The notes beneath the pieces were generated by a model, which was given only the letters and a program-made list of their open reading frames with translations, made no database searches and was not told the DNA's origin. Below are positions 8,784 to 18,343 of a stretch of 39,252 nucleotides of DNA, one piece after another. Within the stretch, counting starts at the first letter, position 1. Each line of letters starts with the position of its first letter. The position numbers and the translations under genes were made by a program. Origin of the DNA: Limnoraphis robusta CS-951 (lineage in GTDB: Bacteria > Cyanobacteriota > Cyanobacteriia > Cyanobacteriales > Microcoleaceae); assembly GCF_000972705.2 (NCBI RefSeq), contig NZ_LATL02000265.1, positions 1 through 39,252 of the forward strand. The letters run 5' to 3'.

Positions 8784-10184
8784 ATGACCAAATTTATTTC
8801 TAAACTTCATCTCGTGGGTGTGATGGTTATTGTTAGTACCATCATCTTGTTTATTTGTAGCAGTTTACGTCATGCCTTATTTCAATCGAATGCTTTTGAT
8901 TTGGGCATTTTTGATAATGGGATTTACCTAATTAGTCAAGGGCAAGAACCTTTTGTGGTTTTTCGAGGTTTACATATTTTGGGTGATCATGGGGCTTGGA
9001 TACTTTATCCTTTGGCTATATTATACAAGATTTTTCCCGATATTCACTGGTTATTTTTTGTCCAAGCGGTTAGCCTGGCGATGGGTGCTTTACCGACTTT
9101 TTATTTAGCAACTCAGGCGAATTTAAAACAATCCCAAGCCACGGCTATGGCTGCCGTTTATTTACTTTATCCGCTTGTTTTTAATCTCAATTTGTTTGAT
9201 TTTCATCCCGAAGTTATAGCACTTCCTGCGTTACTCTGGGCGATTTTAGCCGCTCGTTTACAGCAAGTTTTAGCCTTTAGTTTCGCCCTGGTGATCATCT
9301 TAAGCTGCAAAGCGGTTTTATCTTTAACTGTCGCCGCTTTAGGGCTATGGTTACTATTGTTTGAAAATCGGCGAACTTGTGGATTAATTGCTTTATTTTT
9401 GGGTTTAACGTGGTTTTTCATTGCAACTCAGGTGATCATTCCTCAATTCAGTGGAGGTGAACCCGCAGGTGTTAAATTTTATGATTCTCTCGGAGATTCT
9501 GTTGGGGAAATTGCGATTAATTTGTTGCTGAAACCGGGAATTGTTTTCCAACAAATTTTTACCTTAGCTAATTTGGAATATTTAGTCCTGCTGACTGTTC
9601 CGATTATTTGGGGACTTTCTCCCCGACATTTAACGCCCTTAGTGGGTGCAGTGCCGATTTTAGTTTTAAATTTACTGAGTGATAGTGTTCAGCAAAAAAA
9701 TTTAACGCAACAATATTCCCTTCCGATTTTACCTTTTTTATTAGTGGCTGTTATTTCCACTTTAGCCGCAGGAGGCGGATGGTTCCGTCATCCAAAAAAG
9801 ATTGTCTTATGGTCATTAATTGCGTTTTTTGCCTTGGCAAAGTATGGCTATTTTGCTTCAAGATATCTCAGACATTTTGATACGGTTCAAGCTTCTCACG
9901 AAGCGGTAGCATTAGTAGAAACAAAAGGGAGTGTTTTAACAGCCGATCATATTGCGCCTCATTTAACCCATCGTTCTGTAATAATGTTAGCAACAAAAAG
10001 AGCTGATCAATTTGACTTAAATCAGTTTAAATATATTTTACTGAATGCGAGTTATCCCGGCTGGGATAGTTCTAGAGAACTTGTTGATACTCTCGTTGAG
10101 AAACTCAAAAAATTACCCAACTTTCAACTCCGCTATCAAAAATCTGAAGTGATGCTTTTTGAAAATCAAGAAGATGAGATTTAG
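8784..10184 (+). CDS. DUF2079 polytopic membrane protein
   Basis: Matches the DUF2079 family of predicted membrane proteins by its opening loop, SNAFDLGIFDNGIYLISQGQEPF, the GDHGAWILYPLAILYKIFP stretch, and LFDFHPEVIALPALLWAI. It has roughly ten hydrophobic segments and a soluble C-terminal part of about 100 residues (DHIAPHLTHRSVIMLAT). The topology resembles GT-C glycosyltransferases, and the acidic first loop could be catalytic, but no activity is established to my knowledge. The ATG start follows GAGTATG without a strong Shine-Dalgarno. It is divergent from the GT39 gene, with about 190 bp between them that should hold both promoters. Confidence 0.8.
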   Translation: MTKFISKLHLVGVMVIVSTIILFICSSLRHALFQSNAFDLGIFDNGIYLISQGQEPFVVFRGLHILGDHGAWILYPLAILYKIFPDIHWLFFVQAVSLAMGALPTFYLATQANLKQSQATAMAAVYLLYPLVFNLNLFDFHPEVIALPALLWAILAARLQQVLAFSFALVIILSCKAVLSLTVAALGLWLLLFENRRTCGLIALFLGLTWFFIATQVIIPQFSGGEPAGVKFYDSLGDSVGEIAINLLLKPGIVFQQIFTLANLEYLVLLTVPIIWGLSPRHLTPLVGAVPILVLNLLSDSVQQKNLTQQYSLPILPFLLVAVISTLAAGGGWFRHPKKIVLWSLIAFFALAKYGYFASRYLRHFDTVQASHEAVALVETKGSVLTADHIAPHLTHRSVIMLATKRADQFDLNQFKYILLNASYPGWDSSRELVDTLVEKLKKLPNFQLRYQKSEVMLFENQEDEI

Positions 10185-10266
10185 CTTTGATTTACGGAAA
10201 ATCTATCTTAAGAAGATTGTAAAACTAGAAGTGCTAAGATAGGATTGAGAATAATAGGAATTAAAA

Positions 10267-11157
10267 ATGATGTGGGAAAAAGTTTCTGAACATATTAGCC
10301 AAGTAACAGGAGAAAAATTTCAGGCGAGTGATACTCTATCTGTGGGTGGAGGCTGTATTAATCAAGGGTATCACCTCACTGATGGTTCTCGCAACTATTT
10401 TGTAAAACTCAATCAAGCGTCTCAAATTTCGATGTTTGAAGCGGAAGCTTTAGGGATAAAACAGATGTGGGAAACTCATACAATTCGAGTTCCTAAACCC
10501 CTTTGTTGGGGAACAGAAGAAAACTCAGCTTATATTGTGATGGAATGGTTGGAAATGGGGGGACACAGCCATACAGAAGCGATGATAGAAATGGGAAAAA
10601 AGTTAGCGATGATGCACCAATGGACGCCCGCCGATGACTATCCAGGAAAGCATCAGTTTGGTTGGGAGATTAATAATACCATTGGTTCAACACCTCAAAT
10701 TAATACTTGGACAGAAAATTGGGCGGAATTTTGGGCAAATCATCGAATTGGCTATCAGCTAAAACTGGCGAAAAAGCGGGGAGGTCACTTTGACAATGCT
10801 GAGGTTTTAATTGAAAAAATTCCTGAATTGTTAGCAGGTCATCAACCCAAACCGTCTTTGGTACACGGAGATTTATGGGGCGGAAATGCCTCTGTTACGG
10901 CTGACGGAGAACCTGTAATTTTTGATCCTGCAACTTATTATGGCGATCGCGAAGTTGATTTAGCAATGACTGAATTGTTTGGTAGCTTTTCACCTGCTTT
11001 TTATCGAGGATATGATGAACTGTTCCCGCTTGATGAGGGCTACGCCAATCGCAAAACCCTTTACAATCTTTATCATATTCTCAATCATTTTAATTTATTT
11101 GGTGGGAGTTATGGTTCACAAGCAAATCGGATGATTCAGCAACTTTTACGCGAATAA
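10267..11157 (+). CDS. Fructosamine kinase / ketosamine-3-kinase family protein
   Basis: Member of the fructosamine-3-kinase family (PF03881), aminoglycoside-phosphotransferase-like kinases that phosphorylate sugar-lysine adducts so they can fall off glycated proteins. Seen: the VGGGCINQGYHL nucleotide loop near residue 20, FVKLN with the conserved Lys, FEAEALGIKQM, the catalytic LVHGDLWGGNAS near residue 198, and FDPATYYGDREVDLAMTELFG as the DFG-like and downstream segment. At 296 residues it is full length. Two ATG codons are adjacent at 10267 and 10270; the first sits 7 nt after AGGA and is used here. In bacteria some members act on free ribulosamines or erythrulosamines, so the exact substrate is open. 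Confidence 0.9.
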   Translation: MMWEKVSEHISQVTGEKFQASDTLSVGGGCINQGYHLTDGSRNYFVKLNQASQISMFEAEALGIKQMWETHTIRVPKPLCWGTEENSAYIVMEWLEMGGHSHTEAMIEMGKKLAMMHQWTPADDYPGKHQFGWEINNTIGSTPQINTWTENWAEFWANHRIGYQLKLAKKRGGHFDNAEVLIEKIPELLAGHQPKPSLVHGDLWGGNASVTADGEPVIFDPATYYGDREVDLAMTELFGSFSPAFYRGYDELFPLDEGYANRKTLYNLYHILNHFNLFGGSYGSQANRMIQQLLRE

Positions 11158-11233
11158 TTGACAAACTTTTCACGAATGGAAATCAATTGACTCTCAGCTC
11201 ACTTGTTTTCAGTCAGTTATCAAACCGAATATT

Positions 11234-12340
11234 CTAGTCAGGACTAGAAATCGGTAAAATAATACGCACAGTTGTAATTTTATCAGGGATGCTTTCTAGG
11301 GTTAATTCTCCGCCATGCAAATCTAAAAGACGTTTAACAATTGCCAATCCCAATCCGGCCCCTTGATGTTCTGCTCGACCTCGATCAAATTGTTTATAAG
11401 CTCCCAGTTTGGCAATTTGATCGCTTGTCATTCCCCTACCTTGGTTGATGAATTCGAGAGAATATGTTTGAGAATATACTTCACTTTTAAGACCGACTTT
11501 TTGGCTCTCCTCGGAAAATTTAAACGCATTATTCAGCAGTTCTTCTACAATTTTTTTGAAAATTTCTTCGGGAAGTTTAACTTCACAATTATTTTCGAGT
11601 TCTAAATTAAAATCTGACTGGCGTTCGGGTAAAGATTCTAGCATTTCATCAGCGACTTTTGTAATCAATGTGTTCGGATCTTTAACAGAACCTTTTGGCC
11701 AAAACTTCATACGTTCTGAGTCGTGAACTAACAGTTCTAAATCAGCATAAAGAAGGAAATTAGAAATCAATCGATACAAGCGTTGGGCGGAAGTATGAAT
11801 ATCAGCTAACATCGGTTGTACCTCCACCGCTTCCATCTCGGTAAAATCTTCTATCAACAGTTGAGATAAACCCAGAATACCATTTAAAGGAGTCCGCAGT
11901 TCATGGGGGAGTGAAAGTGTCAGACTACTTCTGAGTTCATCAAGATGTTCTTGTGTTTTTTGATCAATCGCATCTTTCTTTTGAATTCGACTAGAAATTG
12001 CGTTTAGTAAGTCTTTGCGACTAAAGGGTTTAGTTAAATAATCATCAGCCCCTAAATTCATCCCATAGCGGAGATTTTCGCGAGTGGCTTTAGCCGTCAA
12101 AAAGATGAAAGGAATCGTCGAGGTGTTTTTATTTTGACGTAATGTTTTCAAAACATCATATCCATCCATTTCCGGCATCATTACATCACAAATCACCAAA
12201 TCTGGCAAATATTCTTTAGCAAGTTCAACGCCGTCTCTACCATTTTCTGCACCCCTGACTTCAAACTCTTCAGCTTCTAGAATATCAAGAATAATCTCCC
12301 GCACATCTGATTCATCTTCAATCACTAAAATCCGCTTCAT
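11234..12340 (-). CDS. Response regulator-histidine kinase hybrid
   Basis: Cytoplasmic signalling protein with an N-terminal receiver followed by a histidine kinase. Seen: receiver residues 1-120 with acidic pocket EDE (8-10), phosphoacceptor D52 in CDVMMPEMDG, and K104 in YLTKPF. The HisKA box is SLPHELRTPLNG with H146, and the HATPase domain has N-box ELLNNAFKFS and G2 GAGLGLAIVKRLL. The G1 box reads INQGRGM, with Asn where Asp is usual; this variant is seen in some related kinases, so activity is uncertain. Start ATG at 12340 has GGAGC upstream and overlaps the preceding kinase gene by 23 nt, implying coupling. The receiver-first order fits a relay from the upstream membrane kinase (inference). 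Confidence 0.88.
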   Translation of the reverse strand: MKRILVIEDESDVREIILDILEAEEFEVRGAENGRDGVELAKEYLPDLVICDVMMPEMDGYDVLKTLRQNKNTSTIPFIFLTAKATRENLRYGMNLGADDYLTKPFSRKDLLNAISSRIQKKDAIDQKTQEHLDELRSSLTLSLPHELRTPLNGILGLSQLLIEDFTEMEAVEVQPMLADIHTSAQRLYRLISNFLLYADLELLVHDSERMKFWPKGSVKDPNTLITKVADEMLESLPERQSDFNLELENNCEVKLPEEIFKKIVEELLNNAFKFSEESQKVGLKSEVYSQTYSLEFINQGRGMTSDQIAKLGAYKQFDRGRAEHQGAGLGLAIVKRLLDLHGGELTLESIPDKITTVRIILPISSPD

Positions 12341-14189
12341 CGAGTTCTTGCTCCTTAAATCTCAATGGCAATGTTACTGTGAATATTGTACCCTTTCCAA
12401 CTTCGCTATGTACAGTAATGGTTCCCCCTAATCGATCAACAGACCGTTTAACAATGGCTAATCCTAGACCTGTTCCTGGAATTGTACCTACATTTCTGGC
12501 TCGATGAAAAGATTCAAATAAGTGTTTTTGATCTTCAAAAGGAATGCCAATTCCTTCATCTTTAATCATAAAAATAACTTGTTTTTTTTGATAAAAAACT
12601 TTCCAATCAATTTGACCTCCATTCGGAGAATATTTAATAGCATTTGAAATCAGATTTGTAAAGATATGTCGTAATAATCTTTCATCAATTAAAGGAAACA
12701 TTTGAGAGTTTTTTATGAGAGTGTTTTCTAGATTGATTCTATTTTTTTTACCATGAATTTTTAAAGTGAACTTACACTTCCGATCAGCAGTCAATTGAAT
12801 TTCTTCCAGTAAGTTCTTGCAAAAAGTATCTAAATCGGTAAACGTCGGATTGTAGGGAAGTTTATGGGCTTCTGATTGACCAATAATTAAAACATCATTT
12901 AACAGTTCTGTCAAGTGCTGAATTGTCACTTGAATCCGATTAAAATATTTATTTTTTTTCTCTTCGCTCCAGCGATGACCATAATATTCTAGTGCCTCGG
13001 TGGCTGCCATAATTGTCGTCAGGGGTGTGCGAAACTCATGGGAAATCATCGAAACAAAACGAGACTTCAAGAGATTCAGTTCTTTCTCTTTTTGCAGGGC
13101 TTTACGCATTTCAGCTTCCGCTCGTTTGCGTTCTGTAATTTCTTCGACATCTCCTTCATAGGCAATAATATTACCTTCCTCATCTCGCACGGCTCTGGCA
13201 TTTTCGGAAATCCAAATTACATAACCCTCTGCATGATAAACTTGAGATTCAAACGCCAGTACACTTTCCTGTTCTTCCATTAACCGAATAAACTCTGCAC
13301 GACGTTGTTTATCCACATACATTTGACCTCCAATATCCGTAATTTGAGCCATCATTTCTTGAGGTGACTGATAGCCACAGATACGAGCTAAGGTAGTATT
13401 AACATCCAAGAAACGTCCTTCAGGAGTAGACTGAAACAGTCCCTCAACAGCATTTTCAAAAATACTTCGATATTTGGCTTCTGCGATTTCCAATTGCTGA
13501 CGAGCGTTAAACTCAGCCCGTTGTAGACGTTCATATAAATAGACAGATAAATCACAAATCAAACAAATCCAAAATAACATCAAAATCAACCGCAATGGCT
13601 CATTATAGTTAGGAATCGTGTCAAATCCAAAGATACGATTAATCCCGAAATAATACCCGAACGTAATCATCTGTGATAAGAAGTGCAGCGGCCAGCAAAC
13701 GGGAATGAGAGTCGCTTGCGTGAAAAATGTCGAACCCCAACCCATGAGTTCAGGGCTAACCAGGGGCGAACCTGGCTTGAGAACCTCGACAATCGTCTCA
13801 ATAATCTGTTCGTTCATCTCCAAAGACCAAGAAAACCCCAGAAAAATCAAGCCGAGATGACGACGCCCCCAGTGAGTTTGTAGGACTCCCATACCCGTAG
13901 ATAAGCTAAATAGCCCAATCAATTGAATAATCAGTTGCTTATCAAAAAAAGCCTCCCCCACATAAAAAAATCGAGCTAGGTTTAACACAAAGCTCGTCAA
14001 GTAGGCCCACAACACCAACCCAAAGGCTAAATTCAATCTGGCTCGTAGAAAGCGATTGCGCCAGGTTTCGTAGGAAAGAGCAGTTAAATTGCCATAATTT
14101 TCTGGGTAGGCGTTCGCATTTCTGAGGAATGTCAATATTCCCCGAATCGGCGACAGTCGTTGCAGCAACATCAACCATTTGCGAATCAT
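12318..14189 (-). CDS. Membrane PAS-domain sensor histidine kinase
   Basis: Transmembrane sensor kinase. Seen, in order: four or more hydrophobic segments within the first 220 residues, a short coiled coil (FNARQQLEIAEAKYR), a PAS domain with PAC end (GNIIAYEGDVEEITERKRAE), HisKA box MISHEFRTPLTTIMAA, N-box FTNLISNAIKYSPNGG, G1 KDEGIGIPFED and G2 GTGLGLAIVKRSV. All core kinase residues are present. I use the ATG at 14189 (623 residues, MIRKWLML), which follows GAGGT by 8 nt; the longest frame begins at a TTG at 14249 with no spaced Shine-Dalgarno. It overlaps the receiver-kinase gene downstream, so the two form a probable cognate pair. The membrane sensory domain matches no family I can name. 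Confidence 0.88.
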   Translation of the reverse strand: MIRKWLMLLQRLSPIRGILTFLRNANAYPENYGNLTALSYETWRNRFLRARLNLAFGLVLWAYLTSFVLNLARFFYVGEAFFDKQLIIQLIGLFSLSTGMGVLQTHWGRRHLGLIFLGFSWSLEMNEQIIETIVEVLKPGSPLVSPELMGWGSTFFTQATLIPVCWPLHFLSQMITFGYYFGINRIFGFDTIPNYNEPLRLILMLFWICLICDLSVYLYERLQRAEFNARQQLEIAEAKYRSIFENAVEGLFQSTPEGRFLDVNTTLARICGYQSPQEMMAQITDIGGQMYVDKQRRAEFIRLMEEQESVLAFESQVYHAEGYVIWISENARAVRDEEGNIIAYEGDVEEITERKRAEAEMRKALQKEKELNLLKSRFVSMISHEFRTPLTTIMAATEALEYYGHRWSEEKKNKYFNRIQVTIQHLTELLNDVLIIGQSEAHKLPYNPTFTDLDTFCKNLLEEIQLTADRKCKFTLKIHGKKNRINLENTLIKNSQMFPLIDERLLRHIFTNLISNAIKYSPNGGQIDWKVFYQKKQVIFMIKDEGIGIPFEDQKHLFESFHRARNVGTIPGTGLGLAIVKRSVDRLGGTITVHSEVGKGTIFTVTLPLRFKEQELDEADFSD

Positions 14190-14285
14190 CTGTTGACCTC
14201 TGTAGGATAGGTGAAGCTTGTTTATTTTAATTGAATTATCCCGGCTCAATCCTACTGCACTCGAGGGTTACTCCATGCAACAGTT

Positions 14286-14319
14286 AAAAAAAAGAGGCTC
14301 TGCTTTTAACACAGAGCCT
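14286..14319 (-). terminator. Rho-independent terminator of acsF
   Basis: On the minus strand, AGGCTCTG and CAGAGCCT form an 8-bp GC-rich stem with a 9-nt loop (14295-14319), followed by C and a run of eight U (14293-14286). It lies about 40 nt past the acsF stop codon and has all parts of an intrinsic terminator. Confidence 0.88.
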
Positions 14320-14358
14320 AGTATTTATTTATTCTAGTCGAAAGTTCAAACGTCAGCT

Positions 14359-15435
14359 TTAACGTACCGTGCCTTCTAGAGCCTGAACATCAATAGGCTT
14401 CATGAAGTACAGTTTGATCAACTGCCAACCACTAGAGAGGTAATAGGGTAGTTTTTGGAACAACTGGAAGAACTTAGGCGTATTGGAATTAACAATTTCC
14501 GTTAATTTCTCGTTGTTTTTGACGCAAACTTCCAACCGTTCGTAGAACTCAGGACTTTCCACATCCAAGATGATTGGGAAGACACGAGCCGAAGTTTCGT
14601 TCGTTTTGAGAATCACATACTTGTCATATTCCCGCGCATCCAAGCCAATGGCTGCATAGAAACCATAACGCTGGACATCGTTTAAGTACATGGTGGCAAA
14701 TACTGACAGCAAGAAGAAACGACACCACAGCTTCGCCTTCCAATCATTCAGGATTTGCGGCTGAGATTTCATCATGGCATCGAAGAAATCACCATGACGG
14801 TTCTCATCTTGGCACCAGCTTTCAAAGAAGCGGAAAATCGGATAAATGCGATCTTCGGGATGAGCTTCTAAGTGGCGATAAATAGTGATATAACGCCAAT
14901 ACCCAATTTTCTCAGAGAGGTAAGTCGCGTAGAAAATGAATTTGGGTTTAAAGAAGGTGTATTTGCGGCTCTTCGTTAAAAATCCCAAATCTAGCGATAA
15001 GTTAAAATCAGACATCGCTTTATTGAGGAATCCCGCATGACGAGCTTCATCTCGGGACATCAGTTGGAAGCATTCGGCTAAAAGCGGGCTTTTGTCTTTG
15101 AGGCGACGGCTTAACTCTTTGTAGAGTAGGAAACCGGAAAATTCAGCCGTACAGGAACGCTCCAAAAATTCCACAAACAGGCGACGAGTTTCCCCATCAA
15201 TATGATCCCAGGATTGTTCAAATTCGGCATCCCGGACAAAGTGATGACGGTTGTAGTCCACCCGGAACTCTTCTAAGATAGCTCGCAGTTCATCCTCATT
15301 CACTGAGATGTCCATCTGCGCCATCTCATCAAAGTCTGTCGTGTAGAATCGAGGAGTAAGAATGGTTTCTTTGGCGGGAACTTTAACTCCCGGCCGTATT
15401 TCATCAAAAGCTGGTTTTTTTAGAGAATCTACCAT
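14359..15435 (-). CDS. acsF: Mg-protoporphyrin IX monomethyl ester oxidative cyclase
   Basis: Aerobic diiron cyclase that forms the fifth (isocyclic) ring of chlorophyll, giving protochlorophyllide; membrane-associated. Seen: 358 residues, the usual length, with the rubrerythrin-like repeated iron-binding motifs DEARHAGF (E130, H133) and DENRHGDFF (E211, H214), plus a candidate ligand Glu in CTAEFSGF (E98). Also typical are [14 protein letters not shown] and the C-terminal [17 protein letters not shown]. Cyanobacteria often have two paralogues, for normal and low oxygen; which this is cannot be decided here. It is monocistronic: its own 3' terminator and about 250 bp upstream without a gene. 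ATG start. Confidence 0.97.
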   Translation of the reverse strand: MVDSLKKPAFDEIRPGVKVPAKETILTPRFYTTDFDEMAQMDISVNEDELRAILEEFRVDYNRHHFVRDAEFEQSWDHIDGETRRLFVEFLERSCTAEFSGFLLYKELSRRLKDKSPLLAECFQLMSRDEARHAGFLNKAMSDFNLSLDLGFLTKSRKYTFFKPKFIFYATYLSEKIGYWRYITIYRHLEAHPEDRIYPIFRFFESWCQDENRHGDFFDAMMKSQPQILNDWKAKLWCRFFLLSVFATMYLNDVQRYGFYAAIGLDAREYDKYVILKTNETSARVFPIILDVESPEFYERLEVCVKNNEKLTEIVNSNTPKFFQLFQKLPYYLSSGWQLIKLYFMKPIDVQALEGTVR

Positions 15436-15685
15436 AGTGTTTCTGTGATCTTAGATGATTGCTGGTTTGAGGTGCAGAGGTTGTTAGGCACTAAGCTTTG
15501 GAGTGTCACCCCCACGAACAAACCAATGCCGGGAGCAAAAACGTTGAATGTATGAATTTCAGTCTACCAACCTCTTACCCCCAAAAGACATCTGCTGCGT
15601 TAAGAATTGCAACAACAGTTGATACACTGAGGATTTCAGAAGCCTAGAAGCGCTCACTTGCCCGATTCAGCAAAGGATACAGCCA

Positions 15686-16408
15686 TCATGTCCAACCGAT
15701 CAACGAATTGGTAATAATTCGCTTGACGCCCAAATCGATTAACTGTTGAAAATGTTCGGGACGGTCAACAGTCCACACCACCCAATCTACCCCCTGAGTA
15801 CGACTTTCCTCAACAAAGTGAGGATTTTCTAACACCACATCCAATAAACTGCTTAAAATCGCATTTCCGGCTGTGGCTGCTTTATGCAGTTGTTGCGGAT
15901 AATCCGATGCTTCTGTGAGAAAATATCCCAATTTCATCTCAGGACAACAAGAGCGAACTTGATCTAAAAAGTCCTCATTAAACGCCGTCATAATACACTT
16001 TTCAACAATTCCCGCCTCTTTCACCTGTTGAATTAACCCTTCAACCTCTGTTTCTGACCATTGACAATGAGGTTTAACATCAAAATAGAGAAAATTTGGC
16101 ACTCTTTTAAAAATCTCTAACGCTGACGCTAGCGTGGGTATATTTTCCCCAACAAACTGTTCCGCAAACCAGCCTCCCGCATTCAGTTGTTTTAACTCAT
16201 TTAAGGATTTCTCCCTAACTTTACCAGAAGTTCCCGTAATTCGATCTAAGGTTTCATCGTGAAAGATTACGGGTACACCATCGGCTGATAATTGTAAATC
16301 AAATTCTATCGAATTCGCTCCCCCTTCTATCGCCGCACTAAACGCCGCTAACGTGTTCTCTGGAGCCATAGCCGAAAAACCCCGATGAGCAACAATTTCT
16401 AAATCCAA
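15686..16408 (-). CDS. Glycerophosphodiester phosphodiesterase
   Basis: Hydrolyses glycerophosphodiesters from phospholipid turnover to glycerol-3-phosphate and an alcohol (GDPD family, PF03009, TIM barrel). Seen: AHRGFSAMAPENTLAAF near the N-terminus with the catalytic His, EFDLQLSADGVPVIFHDETLDRITG carrying the metal-binding Glu/Asp and second His, and VVWTVDRPEHFQQLIDLGVKRIITN at the end. At 240 residues it is full length, with no signal peptide, so cytoplasmic. The start codon is TTG at 16408, supported by CAGGAG a few bases upstream and by MDLEIVAHRG being the normal N-terminus. It could be a UgpQ-like enzyme. Confidence 0.9.
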   Translation of the reverse strand: MDLEIVAHRGFSAMAPENTLAAFSAAIEGGANSIEFDLQLSADGVPVIFHDETLDRITGTSGKVREKSLNELKQLNAGGWFAEQFVGENIPTLASALEIFKRVPNFLYFDVKPHCQWSETEVEGLIQQVKEAGIVEKCIMTAFNEDFLDQVRSCCPEMKLGYFLTEASDYPQQLHKAATAGNAILSSLLDVVLENPHFVEESRTQGVDWVVWTVDRPEHFQQLIDLGVKRIITNSLIGWT

Positions 16409-16587
16409 GATACTCCTGCTCCTTCACCCTCCACTCTGACCGATTAACGATCTTTTTGAGAGAGTTAAACAACGACAAAATCTAGTTTACCTGAAATTGA
16501 ATCAATCCATTCATTTAACAGTTACCAGTCTTGTAGGAGTAATTCATAAATTACCCCCCTACCCGTTTCTCTCTTTTTTCCCTAGAC

Positions 16588-16616
16588 TTGAATTAGGTTC
16601 GACTATTTATGCTAAT
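16588..16616 (+). promoter_or_regulatory. Possible sigma-70-like promoter of the EamA gene
   Basis: TTGAAT (16588-16593) and GCTAAT (16611-16616) are separated by exactly 17 bp, about 30 bp before the start codon. The -10 match is only 4 of 6, so this is a weak call. Confidence 0.35.
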
Positions 16617-16644
16617 CTGGCTCTGATGTCAACCTCTATAGGTA

Positions 16645-17658
16645 ATGAATTTAATTCAGCGAATTCCCGGACGTGCCTATCTTTTACTCGGTGTTACGAT
16701 TTTTGGTGCCGCCAACGCCCTGACTCGTCAGTTAACTGAATTGGGAGCAGAAAATTTAATTGACGGTAGAAATCCCATCTCTTTTTGTAATCTTCTGTTT
16801 GTTGGCAATATTTGGGCTTTTCTGATTTTTTTATTGCTGTATTATCAAGAATTTAATTTTGAACGCATTAAACAAATCTCGAGAAAAGATTGGTTAGCAT
16901 TAACCAGTGTAGCGGTGTTAGAGGGTGCTTTAGCTCCGGCTTTATTCTTTTCTGCTCTAGAACGAACAATGGTTAATAATGTGATTTTAATTAGTCAAAT
17001 TGAACCGCCTTTAGTTCTGGCTTTATCTATTTTTTTGCTGAATGAACGAGTCAACCGTTGGGTGATTATCGGTGCAATTGTTTCTTTTATTGGTGTGGGA
17101 TTAACCGTATTTCTCCCTGACCCCAATCGAGAAATGATGAATATGGCAGGATTTCAAATTGGAATCGGGGAATTCATGGTTGCGATGGGTGCAGTTTCAA
17201 GTGGAGTTGGAACGATTATTAGTAAAGTCAGTCTTCGTAATATTTCACTGGGTTTTTTCAATCTTTATCGAAATTTTTTAAGTACAATTATCTTTTTTAT
17301 TATTGTTGTCTCGCTCTTTGGTTTTAGTCACTTTATGGATGTATTTTCTCCTTTTGTGTGGCAATGGATGTTACTTTATAGCGCTGTAATTGTCGTTGGC
17401 GGTCAATTTTGTTGGTTTTCGGGATTAAAAAAGTCTAGTACATCTGAGATTTCTTTAGCAAATTCTTTTGCTCCCCTGGCTGGGGTTTTAGCCTCTTATT
17501 TAATTTTAGGTGAAGTCCCAACAACTGCCCAATATCTTGGCGGAAGTGTGATTATTTTAGGGATTATTCTCAATCAAATTGGGTCTTCTAAAGTTCAATC
17601 TCAATTCAACCAATCAGCCGCAGAAGGTGATCGCACAGTTGGATACAAAGGCGTTTAA
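16645..17658 (+). CDS. EamA/DMT-superfamily membrane transporter
   Basis: Ten-TM drug/metabolite transporter family permease (EamA, PF00892, two repeats), probably an exporter of an amino acid, sugar-like or other small metabolite. Seen: 337 residues with ten hydrophobic segments; end of the first repeat has ISQIEPPLVLALSIFLLNERVNRWVIIGAIVSFIGV and the second ends SLANSFAPLAGVLASYLILGEVPTTAQYLGGSVIILG, the classic paired EamA signature. Start ATG follows AGG by a short spacer. The loop after helix 1 (LTELGAENLIDGRNPISFCN) is longer than usual. It converges with the GST gene, the two stop codons only 4 bp apart, so their 3' ends must overlap in transcripts. Confidence 0.87.
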   Translation: MNLIQRIPGRAYLLLGVTIFGAANALTRQLTELGAENLIDGRNPISFCNLLFVGNIWAFLIFLLLYYQEFNFERIKQISRKDWLALTSVAVLEGALAPALFFSALERTMVNNVILISQIEPPLVLALSIFLLNERVNRWVIIGAIVSFIGVGLTVFLPDPNREMMNMAGFQIGIGEFMVAMGAVSSGVGTIISKVSLRNISLGFFNLYRNFLSTIIFFIIVVSLFGFSHFMDVFSPFVWQWMLLYSAVIVVGGQFCWFSGLKKSSTSEISLANSFAPLAGVLASYLILGEVPTTAQYLGGSVIILGIILNQIGSSKVQSQFNQSAAEGDRTVGYKGV

Positions 17659-17662
17659 ACGA

Positions 17663-18265
17663 CTATTCAGTAATACTCAGATAATTGGGTTGCTCTTTCA
17701 CCCGATTGATCCAAGCTAAAATCGCTGGAAAACGAGTTAAATCAAATCCGCCTTCATCCGCAACATGAGTATAAGCAAATAAACAAATATCAGCAATGGT
17801 GTAGCAATTTCCCACAAAAAAAGGAGAATTTTTTAACTGTTCTTCCATCACCCCTAACGCAGCATAACCAAGCGGTTGTTTTTGTTCTAAAACTTGTTTA
17901 TACTCCTCTGCTTTTCCTAAAATTGAAATCCAATAACGAGAAGTTGCAATATAAGGTTCATGGCTGTATTGTTCAAAAAACATCCATTGCATCACCTGCG
18001 CTTGTTCAAACTGATCGGTTGGGAAAAATGGCGTTTCTTGACTCAAATAATATAAAACAGCATTAGATTCCGGTAAGAACTTTCCCGGTTCTAATTCTAA
18101 AAGCGGAACTCGTCCATTTGGATTTTTACTCAAAAATTCTGGGGTTCGACTTTCTCGTTGAACAATATCAACATAAATTCGTTCAAACGGAATTCCCAAC
18201 TGTGTTAACAACAGACGAATTTTATAACAATTTCCCGAAGGTGGATACTCGTATAATCGCAACAT
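17663..18265 (-). CDS. Glutathione S-transferase family protein
   Basis: Two-domain GST-fold protein: thioredoxin-like N-half and helical C-half. Seen: MLRLYEYPPSGNCYKIRLLL (candidate active-site Ser/Cys region), NPNGRVPLLEL with the cis-Pro before LLEL, and PESNAVLYYLS with the glutathione-contacting E-S pair; the C-half has ADICLFAYTHVADEGGFDL. The usual length is about 200 residues. The longest frame starts at GTG 18268, but the adjacent ATG at 18265 (200 residues) gives the standard N-terminus and is used here. Substrate is unknown; conjugation, peroxide reduction or isomerisation are all possible. Confidence 0.88.
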   Translation of the reverse strand: MLRLYEYPPSGNCYKIRLLLTQLGIPFERIYVDIVQRESRTPEFLSKNPNGRVPLLELEPGKFLPESNAVLYYLSQETPFFPTDQFEQAQVMQWMFFEQYSHEPYIATSRYWISILGKAEEYKQVLEQKQPLGYAALGVMEEQLKNSPFFVGNCYTIADICLFAYTHVADEGGFDLTRFPAILAWINRVKEQPNYLSITE

Positions 18266-18282
18266 CACTCATAGAAAAGATA

Positions 18283-18317
18283 GGCGATCGCTATCATCTT
18301 ACCTCAAAGCGATCGCC
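18283..18317. repeat. Inverted pair of HIP1 octamers
   Basis: GGCGATCGC (18283-18291) and GCGATCGCC (18309-18317) form a 9-bp inverted repeat with a 17-nt spacer, each containing the HIP1 palindrome GCGATCGC. It sits just upstream of the GST start codon. The remaining roughly 275 bp up to rpmB hold only a possible 40-codon frame. Confidence 0.7.
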
Positions 18318-18343
18318 ATGTCCTCAAATCGAGCGACTCAAGA

